64,000 bases of DNA, taken from assembly GCA_037074615.1 (NCBI GenBank), contig CM073558.1:5695501-5759500 (forward strand), in the 5' to 3' direction. Under the pieces are notes generated by a model. The model made no database searches. It had not been told where the DNA came from and saw only the letters and a list, made by a program, of their open reading frames with translations. Both the position numbers and the translations under genes were made by a program. Positions within the stretch are counted from its first letter, which is position 1. Every line of letters starts with the position of its first letter. Source of the stretch: Leucaena leucocephala (Eukaryota; Streptophyta; Magnoliopsida; Fabales; Fabaceae). Below, piece after piece: positions 10,540 through 22,230 of the stretch.

Positions 10540-10691
10540 TAAAAATGCGAGTTCGATACCCGTTGCTATTGTGATGGCTTCTTTGGTAAGTAATATCGTA
10601 AGTCATCTATAAACACTCTCTGAATTCTAACTTTAGCCTTAATGGGAAACCAGTACCAAACTCACTTAAATTTTTTTGTATAAAAAAAAAA
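10540..10691 (+). mobile_element. SINE-like 3' fragment
   Basis: A B-box-like GAGTTCGATACCCG is followed by about 110 bases and an end TTTTTTGTATA with poly(A). The same kind of end occurs in the SINE copy at 41541-41792. No clear A box or target duplication is visible, so this is tentative. Confidence 0.35.
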
Positions 10692-10778
10692 ATTTCAACT
10701 TCTTCAAATGGTAAAATCATTTCATATTTCATGTGATAGTTGCATTATTAATATTTATATATCTCTTCATAGGTACTA

Positions 10779-11008
10779 CCTCATTTCTTAATATAAGAGC
10801 TAGTTGACTATTTTTGAAATATTAAAGATTCTAAATAAATAAATTAATTATAACTAATATAAAAATTATTTAATTAATTTGAGTATATTAATAAGTATAT
10901 AATATAAATTTGTTTTAAAAAATTATATTTGGTTATAATTAACTTATTTATTTAGATTATTTAATTTATCTAAAAAAGTTAAGTAACTTTTATACTAAAA
11001 ACCAGAGG
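10779..11008. mobile_element. Stowaway-like MITE, family S, best copy
   Basis: The left end CCTCATTTCTTAATATAAG and the right end, read in reverse as CCTCTGGTTTTTAGTATAA, form a terminal inverted repeat of over 30 bases. TA dinucleotides flank it at 10777-10778 and 11009-11010. Length about 230 bp, AT-rich, no coding capacity. Related copies occur at 8.4, 33.3, 37.0, 59.5 and 61.3 kb. Confidence 0.7.
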
Positions 11009-11312
11009 TAAGAGAGTGATTTATCTGTTTTTTAGTTATTTGGGAGCTTCTCTCCAGACTTTTGATCATGTTCCAATGTCCTTTTTTTTGTTTGCTCTTA
11101 GTAGAGACAATTTTATTTGAGATATTATCAGGTATTAAATGTGGACACCTCTCCTAATGGAGATTTAAATCTTGATTCACTATATTGTGAGGGAGTAACC
11201 CTTTTGATATGGAAGCAATATGCACCCATCTAGTTGTTTAGAGTTAAAATTATTAAAGGTGCTAAAATATATTCCACATGGAGAAAGAAAATGGTGCAAT
11301 TTACTCTTCAAC

Positions 11313-11487
11313 CCAAAGTATTTGGTCTAGTGGTGACCAACTAAATAACAAAATAGGAGGACTGATGTTTGATTCTCACATTGTTTAAAAGGATCCTTAG
11401 AAAGAGACATCTTGATTATAAAATTTTGATTTGGATTAGTTAGTTGTTTGGATATCGAGTAATTCAAAGGGCTATAAAAAAAAATAA
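11313..11487 (+). mobile_element. tRNA-derived SINE-like element
   Basis: An A-box-like TGGTCTAGTGGTGACC is followed about 40 bases on by a B-box-like GTTTGATTCTC. The element ends in an A-rich tail near 11474-11485. Spacing and tail fit a tRNA-derived SINE. No target duplication was found. Confidence 0.5.
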
Positions 11488-12509
11488 ACAATACTATTGT
11501 ACATTGAGCTTGTCCAAAAGAAATTTTGATCTCCAAACTGCATGAGATATACCGATCTTTGTATCAATCCAGAAAATGCAAATTTGCTGAGCAAAGATTT
11601 AAATGTTCAAAAATAACAAAATAAATAAATATTATATCTTTCTTTTCTGATTGAACCTTTTTTTTCCAGTAAACTTTTCCTAATTAAAATAGTAGCGTTG
11701 ACGTTATATTTTGAAGGAAAAAACCATAAATTATAAAAAAATATTTATATTTTCAAATTATACATCTCTTTTCTAGATGTACAATAATGTAAATGAAGAT
11801 GGATGAAATGTGTGTGAAAAAGTTTGTGCAGAAAGAGGAAGAAGAAGAAGCCAAGGGATAATGATGAAGAAGAGGAAGTTAAGGGAGGTAGAAGATGGGA
11901 ATCACTTGCAGAGTGGATGTAATAATTGAGTGGCAGAGAGAAATTTGTGAGAGATTTCAAGTTTCTGAGAGATGAGAAGGACCACAATGCCTATCTCTAT
12001 GGTTGATGATAGTGAGATATGCATGCCACAGTGAATTTCTTACTCTTCTTTCTGCTTTGTAACTCACTTCAACTCATTACACTTTGTGTTTCCTTTCTTC
12101 ACTTGCATGTCCTTTTTATTACTCATATTTTCAATTATCCCTGTTAGTCTGAGAAATGATCTGTCAGTAAATTATCATGTAAAATAAATTTTTGGAACAA
12201 TTTATTTTTTTAGAAGTTATGTATACTTTCTAAATTGTGTGTGTGTGCACGTATATATATATTTGAGGTTTTATAAATTTTCAATAACTAGGATGTATAT
12301 AATAATTAATCTAAAAGCTTAAATTAAGGTGAAGGATGGTTTGAATAAAGTGAAAATTTCAGATAAGGACCACTGTATCAAATATATTTCTAAAAGCCCC
12401 AAAAAAAGGTGAAACTTCACTGTTGCAAGATGGTGAATTGAAATTAAATTTGTGATTATAAAAGACAGAAATATATCTCCAATAAAAGAAAGAAGAATAT
12501 AGGCATTAA

Positions 12510-12735
12510 CAAGACCCTTATGTATCTTGTTAAAACCTCTATTTTATTTGTTAATATCTCTATTTATCTTATTAATTTTTTTGTTGTTCTTGTTAAAGTC
12601 CTATTCTTCTTATTAATATCTCTATTCATCTTGTTAATTTCTTTGTTATTCTTGTTAAAGTCATATTTTTCTTGTTAATGACCCTATTTATCTTGTTAAT
12701 TCTTTATTGTTTTTGTTAAACCTCCTATTCTTTTT
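12510..12735. repeat. Degenerate tandem array, 20-21-bp units in about 62-bp sets
   Basis: A motif beginning CTTGTTAA or CTTATTAA recurs every 20-21 bases about ten times. Three variants (one with AAAGTC, one with TATCTCTATT, one with TTCTTTGTT) repeat in order, giving a higher-order unit of about 62 bases. It is pyrimidine-rich on the plus strand. No function is indicated. Confidence 0.75.
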
Positions 12736-14510
12736 TTTATTGGTGGGGTATTTCTGTCTTTTAATATCACCAAGTTAATTTCAGTTCAACTTTAGATTGA
12801 AGTAAAATTTCAAAGTTTTTTGGAGATTTTAAAAATAAATTTACCACAGTGATCATTGTATGAAAATTTCCCTTGTATAAAATTATTTGATTTAATATAT
12901 TATACAAATGATTCATTGATGTTTGGGCTGATATTTTTTAATTTTTTTTTGAATAGATTACCTAAAGTATTTACTATATGAAGTCCCTAGTAGGTAGAAT
13001 TTGCACTACTTTTAAATTAATCTGAGGGAAGTTTTTACATCGATTTGTAAGAAAATAATATATAAGAGTGTAATGCTATATTTGAAATTTATATCGGAAA
13101 AATATTTGACATAGATATCATTTCTATATTCATTACACTAAACAACTAATGTATTTATCAAAATTTATAGACTTTTTCAATAATTCATCTCATAAAGAGT
13201 GTGTATGTGTTAGAGAGAGAGAGAGAGAGAGAGGATGTATTAATTTCATTAATCTGTTTGGCAATTGGAAGGTGAGGGGAGATAGGTTTTAGCTATTGTT
13301 GTCCCAACATATATTAGGGAAAATGGAAATAGATTAAGGTTTCTAACTAAAACTAACATCTAAATCAATCAAATCATATAATTCAAGCAGGTCAAAACCT
13401 ATGACACTAATAGTTAGTTTGGCACCGGCGATTTTGAAGAAAAGGAAATACCTGCATATAAATAATGACTCTTCCTCGTAAGTAATTTTATTTTTTTTAT
13501 AAGCCCGTGAATCCTTTTATAAGAGATAATTTTATTTAACATATTATCGGATAATAAATATAAATATTTAAATTTTAATTTATTATATAATAAAAAATTA
13601 GTCCATTTCACCATTCTACGTACACTATTTACAATATATAAATAGTATATAAATTTTATATATTAAATTAATTATGATAGTGGTTTTAATATACACTTCC
13701 GACTTCCTATTGTTAATTACATAATCTTTTCTTCAATATGAATATTTTTTTCCTCGGCTTTGGCTTGCTTCTATGATGGTTCATGTAACGTTTTGGTTAA
13801 AAACATTCGTTGAAAAAGATATTTCAAATTTTCGTTCGGAGGAAAAAAAGATTGCTGAAGCTGAATTTTTCTTAGTGATTCTAGATAGGGTCAGCCACGA
13901 TCTATTTTTTGGATTCTAATTTCTCAAAATTTTTTGTGCTTAAAGAAATTAATTTTTCAAAAGCAACCTCCCAAAATGATTTTTTTTTTCATTTCCCCAT
14001 TGGTTTTATTTTGACAAAAATAAAATATTTAATATATAATTTAAGTAAGAAACCAAAAGTATAATCATTTTTAACTTCTAATATCTATTTTTGAAGCGTT
14101 GACCTTTCTGTTTCAAATGCTATATATAGATAATGGGGTGATATGATATGTGACAAATTTGATTTCCCGTGAAATATCTTTTATATTAAGTAAATTTTTT
14201 TTAATTAAAATAATGCGTTAAATTAATAATAATATTTTATATATAAAGGATATTAATTGTTTCTAAATCCCTATAGCTAGAACATAAATTTCTTCCTATG
14301 AATAATTGAGCTCAAGGGTCATAGAGAAAATTTTCAAAACTAATATTAAGAAATTAAAGTTTATGAACCACTGGGTTTTTTTTCGAAAGGATAGATTTTT
14401 TTTGTTTAAAAAAATAAATTATTACAGCTATTGTCTAAACATAATATACATAAAATTACACACAAAAACATAAATTAAAATTAAGGACACACACTACACA
14501 CTCATGGCAT

Positions 14511-14549
<39 letters not shown>

Positions 14550-14954
14550 AATTCAATGGATAATTTTTTTTATTAAAATATAAAATTGCTCAGAAAATTG
14601 TCAAACAAAATCTCAATGCCCTAAATGTCGCACCCGAAAGGGAATCTTGCTCATTATGTTGGGATGAAACATGGAAATTATAGGCAATAAAATCATTTTG
14701 AAAATAGGGAGGGAATTTCATTCATATCATAGTTGACTATAAACACATTTTGCTACTCAATTCAAGTAGTGCAAGTATACACACATTCACACACATATTT
14801 ATATATTTTTGTGGTAGTAATACAATAGAAGAAATTAGTGAATTGCCTATAGTGGTCCTAGTCGTCATGAAATTCCTCTATTCTCCCTCGTTCAAAACCA
14901 CATAATTACTATAATATATGCAATTCAACTATACATGTTATTGCTTTCACAAAT

Positions 14955-14988
<34 letters not shown>

Positions 14989-17431
14989 AAATGTAGTATA
15001 TAAATAATTAAAATGCACACAAACGTTATACAATACATACGATTTCATGCTTATTTTACTTATTAAATAATAAAAATAACTAAAGCGGTGGCCACTAATT
15101 TCTTAAAAAAATCCTGCGTTTGCATTAGCAAGTGTTAAGTAAGCATGTTGTTGAAATTAGTTTTTATTACCTTAGTTATTTTTGTTATTTGATAAGTTAA
15201 AGATGTTACTTGTTAAACTGTTTTGTCATTTCACTTTATATTTAATCTAGTTACAAAATTAATTTCAAACTAGTCTCTAAGAACTTCATTGTAATTAGAC
15301 TATTTTGGAATCATGGATTGAGATTTTCGTATTTGAGGGTCTTTTTTATCTTTCTGCCTACTTTTTTTTTCTTTCTCACCTTGCTTTTCATTTTCAACCT
15401 TCTAGGGGAAAATTGAAAATGATTTCCTATATATAAAAAAGTAACCCTAGCTACAACACTTAGCTCTATCATTGAATGAAACTTTGCTTTCTTTGCTAGC
15501 TAGCTTCTCCAACAAAGTCACGTGTGATGTTTTTTTTTTATCTCTTTGACGGTATGTAGATATAGAGAAAGTTTAAATAACAAGCACTCAATTTTAACAA
15601 AAAAAATAATAATAATATAAACACATGTTCAAATGTGGGAGAGTTTAAAGAACAACTAAATCGTATTATATTGTACTAATTAGGAAAGATCTCATGGGAA
15701 GCATATGAAATTCAAATGAGGAATATTAGTATATTGGCCGAAATATTAATTTATTTAAAAATATATACGATAGTCCAAAAGTACAAGCTGGCTGCCACTA
15801 TATATAATGATGATATAGAAAAACCATCCCTGAGAGAAGGAAGATGATGATGATAGAGAAGAAGATGAAGCTAAAATGGGTTTCATTTTCCAAATAAATG
15901 AGCATGTCTTGGGTACTCAATTACTTTAAGAAAATGGACAAAAACCAACATTATTGACTCTTTCCCCTTTCCTTCTCATTTTTATTTTTTTATCCCACAT
16001 GTGTGTGCGTATATATTTCATCGAATCTCAGTATCATTGAGATGTGATTTGAAGAGTGAATATTTTATTATTTTAATATTTATTTTTGAGATAATATTAA
16101 GCAAAATAAGTACAATTTTAAATATGGAATATCCCAAATATGCAAATCCCAATTCAAAATCCCATAATGACATAATTACCATGAAGTTCCTAGAGACTAG
16201 GCTAGAATTAAATTTTGTAACAAAATTACCTAAATGTTCTTAATTGTTACTATTTTAGTTGTTGTTGTCATTTAATTAGTCAAAGTTGTTACTTGTTTAT
16301 GTTATTGTTGCTGTTTCATTTTTTTCATATTTCAAACTGAGGATATTTAGGTAATTTTGCTATATAATTCAATTATAGAATAATCTCTAGAGAAATATAT
16401 TACGTAATTTTTTAATAATTTATTGATCTCGATCCTAATACGTGAGTATGATTATCTTCGTTTACTTTGTTCACTAGAGAAATTGTATAATAGACAAAGT
16501 TTAATTAAAAACAATAAAATCAAATGATTAGACATAATGACAATACTTTGAAATGCGATGTCGAGATTGGAAGTCCCACACGGCAACAAGCCTAAACACG
16601 TTTACATGTAATGTGAAAGTGAAAACCAAGAAGGGATTGAAAAGGATTATTATTATTATTATTATTATAGTGCAAAGCTAAACTTTTTCTTATGCACAAC
16701 TCCAGTCTTATCTTAACTAATATGAAACAAATATAACTTTCTGACCATATTGCTCATACCTTTGTTTTCTTTTTGTAGTTTGACTCTTTCTATATGGTCA
16801 CCTAATTAAATTTTCTTCATTGATTATATTTCCATAATATAACAATTTTCAAAGGATCATTCTTTAGGACTTTTCTTTGAAGGAATATTTTAGTTTTTCA
16901 TGTAAGAAAATTGAAGGGAGTTAGGTTATCGAGACTAATTAGAGTTAGAATATATACGTCTTTAGACTTAAAAAATATTTATAAATATATTTAAAATCAC
17001 CTACCAACAAATTTTATTTCAATATAAATACATAAGTTATGATCATCATTATTTTTTAATAATAACAAGAAGTTATGGCCATGAATATCTACTTAATAAA
17101 GAATAAATTGATATAAGACACTGTCTCTAAATTATTTTTACACCCAAATTAACGGCTCTTCATGTTATTTTTATCTGTATAAATTATCCTCTCTCTATGT
17201 TGTTAATAAAAATACTCTAATATTTTCTTAAAAAAAGAAAAAAAATCTTATTTATTTTTTTAGAGTTCAAGCAGTATCTTTCAGCCAGCAACTAGAGACT
17301 AATTCTCTCATGATATAAAGATCATATAATTGAATTTTGTTTTTCTTAACAAAATATTTTCTATATATATAACTTAGTTTAAACTTAAAATATCTTGGAT
17401 AGGGACTTGACCATTTACCCTTTGTTGATAA
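12736..17431. other. Intergenic AT-rich DNA and microsatellites; no gene seen
   Basis: Contents include (AG)n at 13212-13233, (CA)n at 14515-14542, (AT)n at 14960-14982 and (ATT)n near 16646-16668. A foldback element lies at 16189-16392 and a diverged relative of its centre near 15145-15300. Frames at 13414-13614 and 16001-16243 have no recognisable features. Confidence 0.5.
16189..16392. mobile_element. Foldback MITE of unassigned type
   Basis: The left arm runs from CCTAGAGACTAGG to AAAATTACCTAAAT; the right arm has ATTTAGGTAATTTT and ends CTCTAGAG. The arms pair over about 45 bases with mismatches. The centre resembles 15145-15300. No target duplication was found. Confidence 0.55.
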
Positions 17432-17438
17432 CTTTCAT

Positions 17439-18640
17439 CTTCTTTTTTTTTTTTTATAGTAAGTCAAAGATATTAAACTAGATAAAATGATACAGTTTAA
17501 AAAAAAAAAAAGCCTCCCATTACATAAGATTAGACTCATAACTGGGAGACCCAAGAGCAGTACTAAAACTTATACCTAGCAGAAAAATAAGATAAAATCA
17601 CTACTTGGCTGGATCATACACGAGGCCACTAAGCAAGCCAACAGAATAAGTGTGAGCCAAAGCCTACGAGTCATAGCCATACATGCATGACTCTCATTTG
17701 CGAACATTGTGAAACAAAAACCAAGGCAGAGACTGAAGTGCTGACTAGCAAGACCTGCAAGGAAGATCCGGATAGAAACTCCTTCATGAATCCCCGAGCA
17801 CACCTGACGGCTCACAACATCATCACCCCTATGGGGCTTCGAGAGCTTCATGGTGCCTCCTAAAGCATGAGTGCAACCAACACTAAAGCAATCCAGTAGT
17901 AAAACTACTCCTAAACAACACCAAATAAAACTGAAGAAAATCAAACCAAAACCAAAACAAACATATAACATATATATATTCTGTGTAGCCTAAGGTGAAA
18001 AACTTCAATGCAAGTTGCCATAGCACTATCCATTCTGTGGAAATTGGTCACGAAAAGGAGAAAAATCCTATTAAATAAGAAGAACATGGAAGCCCAAAAA
18101 AAAGACCTTCCAACTGAGGAAGAATTTGGAAAAGGACAACAAGGAAGATGAAAAGGCAGTTAGGAAAGGAGGAAGTGGAAGAGAGAAGAAAGACGAAACG
18201 ATTGGACAAAAGATAAAGGCAGCGAAGTTAGAGGAACAGAGGAAGAGACAAGGTGGTGAAATAAGGAAGAGAGTAAGGTGGTGAGAACAAAAGAAGAGAG
18301 AAGCGGCGTACTGAGAAGAAAAGAGAAGGCAGAGGAACTGAAAAAAAGATAAGGCGGTATAGCAGAGGTGAGGATTTAGTTGGTGGAGGGAAGAGAAAGG
18401 TGGAGGCAACTGAAATGTACTACGGAGAGACAGGGATGAAAGTGACGAAGAAGAAGACAGAGATGACAGAGAAATACAGATGAAGGCAACGACACAACTA
18501 CACATGCAATAAAAACAGAGAATCTAGTGAAGTCAACAAAAAGGGCGCAGGTCAAAGGGAGTCGAAGACGGAGCGTCAGAAGGATACCGGCGAAGCGTTC
18601 AAAGAACGCCGGAAAAGCACCATCAAAGGGTGAAAATGCC
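17439..18640 (-). mobile_element. LINE-like retroposon lacking reverse transcriptase
   Basis: Read on the minus strand, the segment starts GGGCATTTTCACCC, has a pyrimidine-rich first half and ends TTTGACTTACTATA followed by about 13 A. A 7-bp repeat CTTTCAT lies at 17432-17438 and 18641-18647, a possible target duplication, though four bases separate it from the A tail. The tail and layout resemble a plant LINE or a retrotransposed transcript. No reverse-transcriptase motif is visible. A frame at 17576-17971 (131 codons) is hydrophobic and unlike any known domain. It could also be a retrocopy of a non-coding transcript. Confidence 0.45.
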
Positions 18641-18647
18641 CTTTCAT

Positions 18648-18946
18648 ATAAGTTAAAAAAAAAAAAACTCGTCTTGAATTGAGCTGTTTGGTGTGAAGGA
18701 GTGGATTATGGACATATTTAAAATTTGAATATATAAAACGATAAGCAGCCATTGTTATTATTATAACTTTGTCTCTTGATTGACTAAAGCCTTTTCTAGA
18801 GCTGATCACTTTGAATGTGATGTCAAATTTGTCTTCTACCATCATTATCTCTCTAATTTAATCTCACCTCCCCACAACTTTATGACTGCATGTTGCATCC
18901 TTACATCATGCTGTAAAACCGAAGACTATTCAAATTTTATATACAA

Positions 18947-18980
<34 letters not shown>

Positions 18981-19533
18981 TATGTATGTGTTCACACTGA
19001 CTAAAATCTTGAGGCCATTAGGTTTATAATTGTTTTACACACACACTTTTTAAAGTAAAAGTTAACTTAATAGGAAATGAGACTAGTCATTAAACTAATT
19101 AAGGTGGGGGTTTAATGATAGTTGAACATAGTCAGGTCAACCCTATTATAATTAAAATAAATATAATTTAATTAAAATATTCATATATATATAATTATAG
19201 AAAGAGTAATATTCAAATATAAAATAAATTAATTCATAAATAAATTGAATATTTATATACAAATAATATATAATATAATAAAAAAGAGTTATTAAATGTA
19301 AATGTAAAAAATAATTTTATTTTATTTTATAAAAAGAAGTCAAACTAATTTTAGACTAGTTCACCCGTTTATTAGTATAATTGGCCAGCTTAAATTAAGT
19401 TTAATACCGTGGTTGAGATTTATGCTTTGAATGATTTCCCCCAACTAGTCACATTTGAACTCTAATAATTATCGATATCATCAATATATTAATATATGCA
19501 TACACATATAACATAAAATGATATTATATTATT
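18648..19533. other. Intergenic AT-rich DNA
   Basis: Contains (TA)n at about 18947-18980 and an AT-rich dispersed repeat near 19140-19370 that resembles 47935-48250. No gene is seen. Confidence 0.5.
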
Positions 19534-19541
19534 TATAAATA
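19534..19541 (+). promoter_or_regulatory. Possible TATA box of the little zipper gene
   Basis: TATAAATA lies about 510 bases before the start codon. It is followed by a less AT-rich stretch with (GA) and (CT) runs typical of plant 5' leaders. The transcription start is not known. Confidence 0.4.
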
Positions 19542-20048
19542 GTCAAAATTGGTGCAAGCTATCACAAGTCTCTGAGGCGTTACCCAGAACACAAGTTAGA
19601 GAAGGGAGGGAGGGGGGGGAGAGAGAGAGAGGCTTTTAATTAATTTGGACTGTGAAAAATAAAAAAGTAATGATAAAGGGGCCGTGAGAAACAGAGAATG
19701 AAAGAAAGAAAGAAAAGCCATTTTTTCTTCGCTCTCATTTCTGCATTTTCCATCTCTTGCTGCCCCATTTGTAATCATGACTTGCTTCTGCCATCATTGC
19801 CATCTCTTTCTCTCTCTCTCTCTCTGGTTTTCAGATACCAACACAAGATCTATCACTGTTTCATTACTTTTTTATTTTTCCTTTATCATCATCATCATCA
19901 ACAACATCAACATTTCCTTCTCCCATATATAGCCCTTGAAGCCAACCCCGTTCTTCATCGCCCTCCTCCATTATTCACTCATCTCTCTCCTCTTCTCTCT
20001 CAGCTCCAAGATTAATTCAGTTTTTGGAACGAAGAAGAAAACATAGCT

Positions 20049-20662
20049 ATGTGCAGATCCTCATCATCCCCATCAAATGAATCTGTGTGTTCTTCCTTTT
20101 CTGGCCTTTCATGGTCCCTATCCAAAAAACACCACAAGAAGCATCTCCACTTGAGCCTCCTCATCAAAAGGTACTCTTTTAACCCTATTCTGTTCTCTTC
20201 TTTCACCTTTATCTTCATCTGATATGAATATTTACAGTATACTTCTGAATGTAACTGTACCGTAAGTCAAATACATATATATTTATCATACACCAACTTA
20301 TATATGGTAGTTGTTATTTTTGCCTTTTACCAAAAAAAGAATATTGGTGCGAGCGCGCGCACACACACACATATATACACATATGTTGTGAGTTGATTAT
20401 TGAGGTGTTGAACAGAAGGAGGGCAGCACAGTTGAAGGAAGGAAGAGATGAGAGGAAGAAGAAGGTGGTTGTGAAGGCGAAATCAGAGATAGAGATGAAG
20501 AACTTGAAGCTTTACATGGTGAATCAGAGCATAATAGAAGAGAATGAGAGGTTGAGGAAGAAGGCTTTGCTTCTTCATGAGGAGAATCAAGCTCTCTTGT
20601 CTCAGCTACAAATCAAGCTTTCTTCCTCTCAACAACAAACTTCTACCACCCTAATTAATTAA
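20049..20662 (+). CDS. ZPR: LITTLE ZIPPER protein (ZPR1/ZPR2 type)
   Basis: Two exons, 20049-20170 and 20416-20662, are joined by a GT-AG intron (donor AAAAG/GTACTC, acceptor GAACAG/A), giving 122 residues. Exon 1 encodes a serine-rich then lysine/histidine-rich N-terminus starting MCRSSSSPSN. Exon 2 encodes the family hallmark: MKNLKLYMVNQSIIEENERL, then RKKALLLHEENQALLSQLQ, a short leucine zipper. In Arabidopsis these microproteins pair with HD-ZIP III factors (REV, PHB, PHV) and block DNA binding, acting in meristem and leaf polarity. That role is known for the family, not shown here. The intron holds a GC/CA/TA microsatellite at about 20350-20385. The start is the ATG that gives the family-typical MC beginning. 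HD-ZIP III genes induce ZPRs in Arabidopsis; sites cannot be judged by eye. Confidence 0.9.
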
Positions 20663-21227
20663 TTAATCTTACTAGCTAGCTAGTTCATATATACACTTGA
20701 TTTATTATTGTCTTCGTCGTTCTTCTTAGTTAATTAAGGCCTTAATCTTGTCTTGCCTTGTACTAGTTTTTCTTTTTCTTTCTTTTTTTTTTTAATTATA
20801 TCTTTCTGTTAATTAGTTTGGAGTTAAATAAGGATAAGTAGGCAGTGTTCTAGTATGCAATTGTAACCTTTATATATATAAGGAATATATATGCCCAATT
20901 AATGTTTTTATTTTCCCCCAAAATTTATGTCCTTTTCAATGGGCTTGGAAGAATTAGAGAGTAAAATTGGGAAAATTGCGTGCTGAATATGTTTAAGACT
21001 ATTTGATATAAAAATGAAATAAAATTTAAAATGAGATGAATAATTTTATAAATATGAAATAATTTTCATTTTTGAATTAAAAATAATAAAAATATTGTTA
21101 TAATTAAATAATGATAATTGGGGTATAATATATAACATGTCCCGATTGATACAATATATATATATATATATATATATATTAATTTAATTAATTAGTTTAT
21201 TAAAAAGTAACCCATTCCATTTACTTT
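20663..21227. other. 3' flank of the little zipper gene
   Basis: AT-rich with several TTAATTAA runs and (AT)n at 21154-21179. Probably includes the 3'UTR; no clear poly(A) signal was chosen. Confidence 0.45.
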
Positions 21228-21845
21228 GTGCATGTTTTGATTTAACCAAAACTAAAATTTTAAAAGGGCTTATGGCATGAACTTTGAGAAAATTTTAAAA
21301 TAAATAATTATATTTGTTTAAAAGGGTTTTTGAATCAAATTATAGTTTAATATTTTGGATAAACTATTGAGAATAGCTTCTAAAATAGTAAAATAGTTTA
21401 TAAATTGTTCAATTACTATTTTATCTCTATTTTTTTATATCATCTCTCCTCTATTTTCTTTTTCCTCTTTGCATTATGGAATAAGACGTCTGTTGCTCTC
21501 TATGGTCATTGTATGCTCATCGGAAGAAGGAGAAGAGGAAGAAAGTGGTCACATCTTGCCATGTAAGAAGACGTCGCTAGTCACAAATCTAGCCGTGGAA
21601 TGCCGCTGGTCTTGCCGTGTGCTCGCTAGTTGGAAGAAAAGAGAAGATGATAGTGACAATTTTTCTCTCTCATATCCTTTATGATAATTTACTAATCACA
21701 AAACTTTTTCTAGTAATAATTATCCAAACACTGATTTATTTAAAATTATTTTTTTAACAAGTTCTTCTCTAGAAACCCTTTTCCAAAAGCTATCAAAAAA
21801 CTCTTTTTTTCATAAGTCATTTTCTAAAAACCTATCCAAATATAC
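21228..21845 (-). mobile_element. Long MITE of family H with GC-richer insert (reverse orientation)
   Basis: It matches, in reverse, the repeats at 55864-56573 and 56723-57428. Shared features are TATCCAAATATAC at the right end, CTTTTCCAAAAGCTATC, a segment like TTTACTAATCACAAAA, and the left flank GTGCATGTTTTGATTT. The centre (about 21470-21680) is GC-richer and unlike the centres of the other copies. Confidence 0.6.
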
Positions 21846-22023
21846 ATTTTATAATATACTTGTCCATTTAAATAAATATTTTATTAAATTCTTTTTGTAT
21901 TTTAATATACCACACTCATTAATAATACTATAAATTTCAAACTATAAATTTGGATTACCATATGTTTTCCTCCAATAAACGTTATAGTAAATTTACAATA
22001 TGTTTTCCGCTAACTCCTTGAAG

Positions 22024-22230
22024 ACAATAGTATTGTTGACGCCTAATATTATAAATATCATTATAAATATAGTCAATGTAAGTTGTCAATAACATAAGTA
22101 TTACCTAATTATTGGCATTTAACTTGTTGAATACAATAGTAAATATTGTTACTAATATTATAAATATCATTACAAATGTAGTCAATTTCACTATGAGAGT
22201 TGTCAATAACATAACTTTGTTGAAGCCAGA
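22024..22230 (+). repeat. Tandem duplication, about 105-bp unit, two copies
   Basis: Both halves share AATATTATAAATATCATTA, then AATATAGTCAAT or AATGTAGTCAAT, then GTTGTCAATAACATAA in the same order. The copies have diverged by substitutions and small indels. Confidence 0.7.

Larger units (their letters stand above)
9913..12509. other. Intergenic repeats; no gene seen
   Basis: Apart from the elements listed separately, this holds a copy of a dispersed repeat at about 11096-11215 (GGTATTAAATGTGGACAC) and simple AT-rich DNA. Frames at 11327-11536 and 11745-11987 lack any support. Confidence 0.5.

Noticed and set aside
10549..10562. B-box-like motif as a tRNA gene
   Set aside because: No cloverleaf can be formed around it; a SINE fragment fits better.
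12510..12735. Regular repeats that could be taken for a CRISPR array
   Set aside because: The units are contiguous and degenerate with no unique spacers, and the genome is a plant.
17576..17971. 131-codon open frame as a protein gene
   Set aside because: It is hydrophobic with no known domain, lies inside a retroposon-like unit, and has no splice or promoter support.
18071..18505. 144-codon serine/leucine-rich frame
   Set aside because: It comes from a pyrimidine-rich strand; composition alone explains it.
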